Shown piece after piece: positions 60,879 to 64,000 of a stretch of 64,000 nucleotides of DNA. Made by a program: the position numbers and the translations under genes. Every line of letters begins with the position of its first letter. Within the stretch, counting starts at the first letter, position 1. The DNA lies in the NCBI GenBank assembly GCA_964304625.1, contig OZ199840.1:1736001-1800000 (forward strand). Reading direction: 5' to 3'. The notes under the pieces are model-generated. The model worked only from the letters and a program-made list of their open reading frames with translations. It ran no database searches and was not told where the DNA came from. This stretch comes from Kudoa neothunni (Eukaryota > Cnidaria).

Positions 60879-62502
60879 CTAGCATAGAGGAAATAGAAAT
60901 ACCCTACCACATTTTACCTGCTCTTTATTAGGAGTTACAGCTGCCTGGTTTTTTACATCCGGAACTGAAACAGGAGCACCACTAGTTCCTGCATCATTTC
61001 CGACGTCACCTGTTCCTCCAACCGACGGAACAACTGCTGAAAGGTCAGTTCTTTGTGTTTGATCACCTGAAATACTTGAACTGTGTTCGCCGCTCTGAGT
61101 TAGTTGTCCACCACCACCTCCTTGATTTGAGACAACAGAAGCAGGTGTCAATGGTGTTTTACAAATCGCATTGCAGTCGTCTATTTTTTTAAAATTATTC
61201 AGGTTCATTTCCTTTCCATTAAATGTAAACTGTTTGCACGAACCAGTGTTATCTACGGACTTTTCATAATAAAATCGAGGTAACTGATACATATCGCCTG
61301 TTTTAGCATCTCCAACCATTGGTTGATTGCACACGTCAACAGCTTTAAGTTCCCCAATATGGGCAGCTATTTTATTTAAACGTATAAAAAATTAAATATT
61401 CCACTTTTAGTTGATGAATTACTTGCAGGACAAAAACTTGCACACAACTCCGCTGAACTAAATATATTATTCTCGCCATCGTCGAGTTTGAATGTTTGAG
61501 CAGGAGTTACAGATAAAAATGGTAAGCAAGCTTTTCTCTTTTTGTTAAAATAATAATATTCTTTTACGCTGGCTTCAGCATTAACTATACTTTGGGATGG
61601 AATTTGGAAAGGAACAGTATGGTTGCATGCAGCAACATAGTCAGCTATATTTGATTATGACATCAATCGTAATAAAATGAATACTTATGCATGTATCAAC
61701 GCAGGTTGGTAGATCATCAAAATAACCTCTTCGAGCCGTTCCACCAACAGCTGCATATACGCATTTCTTTTTGTCCTTATGAAGAACAATACCCATTTTT
61801 GGAGTATCACTATCTACTTCTGCCGCAAAAAGACAGTCAAACTCATTGGGTGTTTTAGTCAGTGTGGCTGCATCAGGACTTCCATCAACTACACCATTCT
61901 TATCATCTAAAAAATTTAATTTTAAATTTGTGTACTTCAATAATTTTAATAGAATTACTTCGACAGGCGTTTTCACATTCAGTTTTTGAATCAAAATTAT
62001 TAGCATTTCCACCACATCCAGTGTATTTAAATTGATAGCAAGAATTTTTATGACCACTACCAACTGCAGATGTTGAGTAATACCATCTTACCAATTTTTC
62101 CTCATCTGCTACTTTACAGGAACCTGGCTCTTTAGGTAATTCACAGGCCCTTGATTTTTCTTCGGGTGTAAATCTAACTAATGGTTGTTTTATAATCTGT
62201 AAATAAAATACGATTTACGATGGTTTTCACAAACAGCTTTTGATACAAAATTGTTAAAATTTCCCAATGAGCCCAGATATTTAAATGGTTTGCATTTTGC
62301 CGTTTGAATGTCAACGTACCATCTATCGACTATAGCTGCAGCTTGTTGGTCAGTAGTCATCCAGGAAGGAGGTGCACCCTCGTCCTTGACATAAGAATCC
62401 AACGCTCGTTCTATGCGAATATAATCATATTTATAAGAATTTGTTGTTGTTACCAAGTGAGACAGTCACTAAAAATAAAGAAAAGATGACAACACTATGC
62501 AT
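60879..62502 (-). CDS. Secreted multi-Kunitz protein, copy 2
   Basis: Same six-exon plan as copy 1: 62502-62454, 62410-62219, 62177-61959, 61906-61685, 61644-61423 and 61366-60879, giving 463 residues. The signal peptide and all five Kunitz-like domains are identical to copy 1 in my reading, including introns. The C-terminal tail differs strongly after QLTQSGE: it has HSSSISGDQTQRTDLS and then a Gly/Val/Thr/Pro-rich stretch ending VKCGRVFLFPLC, where copy 1 ends KCVWFLLLPVCW. A penultimate Cys and a hydrophobic end are kept in both. The tail is therefore diverging while the inhibitor part is held uniform. Both genes are on the same strand, 5.4 kb apart, with transposons between. Confidence 0.85.
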
Positions 62503-62666
62503 ATATTGGTAAAAAAATAATACACATTCGTTTCATTACGAAACAATAGCACTAATTGATTAAAGAATAATTTTTAAATCAATTGATATATCAATAGAGT
62601 AAATTTAATCTGTTAATAATATTATAGCATTTATTTGATAACTTTCTTTCATAATATTAACAAAAC
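61085..62666 (-). repeat. Near-identical tract of the Kunitz tandem duplication, copy 2
   Basis: Partner of 54038-55619. The left limit falls inside the last exon (at the Gly-Glu of the tail); the right limit is about 160 bp upstream of the start codon. Confidence 0.85.
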
Positions 62667-64000
62667 ATGGTATGTTAAAGAATATTAATTAATAAATTGA
62701 TATTAATAAAACTTTTTTACTATAATCTATTTAATATTGTTATTAAATTAACTTATACAGCAATAGTTCATTTTCATTATTCTAAATGCTTTATTAGAAA
62801 CTATCTTCAATGAAATATCTTCTCTAGTGAAAAATTCTACAAAATCTGAGAAATCTCAAAACAATAAAAAAATATTCATAAAGTCCAATTCTTAAAGCAC
62901 TCATTCAACGCTATTATATGTATAACTATTATTATATTTTATTCGCTATATAATATTATTTGATTCTTTTTAAATTCGAATATTATCTAACTAATTACAA
63001 ATGAGAGAATTAAAAAATATGAACTTTCATCTATTTAATTATTTTACCTATATAGGTTAATATAAATATGTGTCTCGTTGAGAATAGATTCAAGTATTTG
63101 AATGGAATGCTCATTAGATATATAGAATGAGTAAGGCCATATTTTTCAATACCTTGTGTAATGAAATATTTTCAGAAAATTATAATGGATTATTAATCCT
63201 CTTGTATAATGCTCGATATGACAATTAATGTCCTTTATGGAGTCACCGAACCGACCCATAAATAGTCATCGTAATCAATGTTCATTTACCCATATATTCA
63301 AGAAATAAAATAAATGAATTTTATAATTTCTATGATGTATATACTAATAACTAAATTAAATCCTTGTTATGTAAAAAAGAGCATTTTCGCTTATAATTGA
63401 GTCTCTTCCAATTTAAAACGTTGTTATATTATAAAATGAATTACTTAAGTGGTTATAATTCAAGAACATAATAATTTACGAATACAGATAATCTCCATGT
63501 TTACCCAAGAGCTGTTATACGTTTTTGTCAAAAATCGTATCAACTATTGAAATACTGTAAATTATGATAATACTATCTGGCAGTCAGTATTTTCGATTGC
63601 ATAGAGTTAATCCAAATTGTACTAAAGTTTATCTCTTACATTTTCCTCCAAATAATCAAGGTTGACTCATCTTCCGATTCGAAAATGTTGCAGTTTGCGT
63701 TGCACATACTAGAAAAAAATTTACTATACAAGGCATGAAAAATCCTAGATGAAAGAATTTTTATTGCCTGTTAATAAAAAAAGTACTTATATACAACGCA
63801 AATGTATAGAAACCTAAAAAATACAGAATTAACCAAATTTTATGAGATTATCTGACTTAAATCTCTCAAATTTACTATTTCGCAATCAAACACGATTAAA
63901 ATACGAATATTGTACTAGCAAAATTAAATATATGGTCTATAATATTTAAAAATATCTCTAAATATTTGTGTTACACATTTTATTACTGGAAAATATTTAT
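62667..64000. other. Intergenic, AT-rich
   Basis: Upstream of Kunitz gene 2 and beyond its duplicated flank. No gene, repeat or RNA recognised up to the window end. Confidence 0.4.

Noticed and set aside
1-64000. CRISPR array, bacterial operon or rRNA genes
   Set aside because: No regularly spaced repeats, no Shine-Dalgarno-led gene clusters and no rRNA-like conserved blocks were seen; the genes have spliceosomal introns.

Overview
This window looks like nuclear DNA of an AT-rich, fast-evolving animal with very small introns. It holds animal-type genes: an EHD ATPase, ribosomal protein S29, multi-Kunitz proteins, a GT31 glycosyltransferase and EamA transporters. Many of the introns I could place by splice signal and reading phase are close to 41 nt. 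The mixture of piggyBac, hAT, Mutator-like and ISXO2/Merlin-like relics with short-intron genes would fit a myxozoan cnidarian, but the sequence does not prove that, and other compact-intron parasites are possible.

Layout. 0.1-2.4 kb (-): decayed Mutator-like (ZSWIM-type) transposase gene. 2.9-5.9 kb (+): eight-exon membrane protein built of repeated fibronectin-III-like modules with paired cysteines. 8.2-9.9 kb (-): complete EHD protein in three exons. 16.5-17.6 kb (+): GT31 glycosyltransferase in three exons. 20.8-21.4 kb (+): hAT transposase relic. 24 kb (-): RPS29 in two exons. 25.9-27.8 kb (+): eight-exon type I membrane protein that reads as a histidine acid phosphatase relative without its catalytic motif. 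28.3-29.5, 35.9-37.1 and 46.3-47.4 kb (+): three paralogous EamA/DMT transporters, the last two inside a recent segmental duplication. 39.4-41.4 kb: two identical 884-bp copies on either side of a 200-N gap, very probably an assembly artefact. 42.3-43.1 kb (-): ISXO2-like transposase relic. 44.4-45.5 kb: long-TIR Mutator-like non-autonomous element. 50.6-53.0 kb: piggyBac element with both TTAA ends. 53.8-55.5 and 60.9-62.5 kb (-): tandem multi-Kunitz genes. A second piggyBac element with two nested insertions lies between them.

Host genes and transposon debris alternate. The transporter family and the Kunitz family both show a mosaic of near-identical and clearly diverged stretches, the pattern expected from gene conversion between old duplicates. 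About half of the window has no recognisable gene or repeat.

Exon structures were assembled by eye from GT-AG sites, reading phase and domain continuity. They have no transcript support. Element ends rest on terminal inverted repeats and target-site duplications read by eye.
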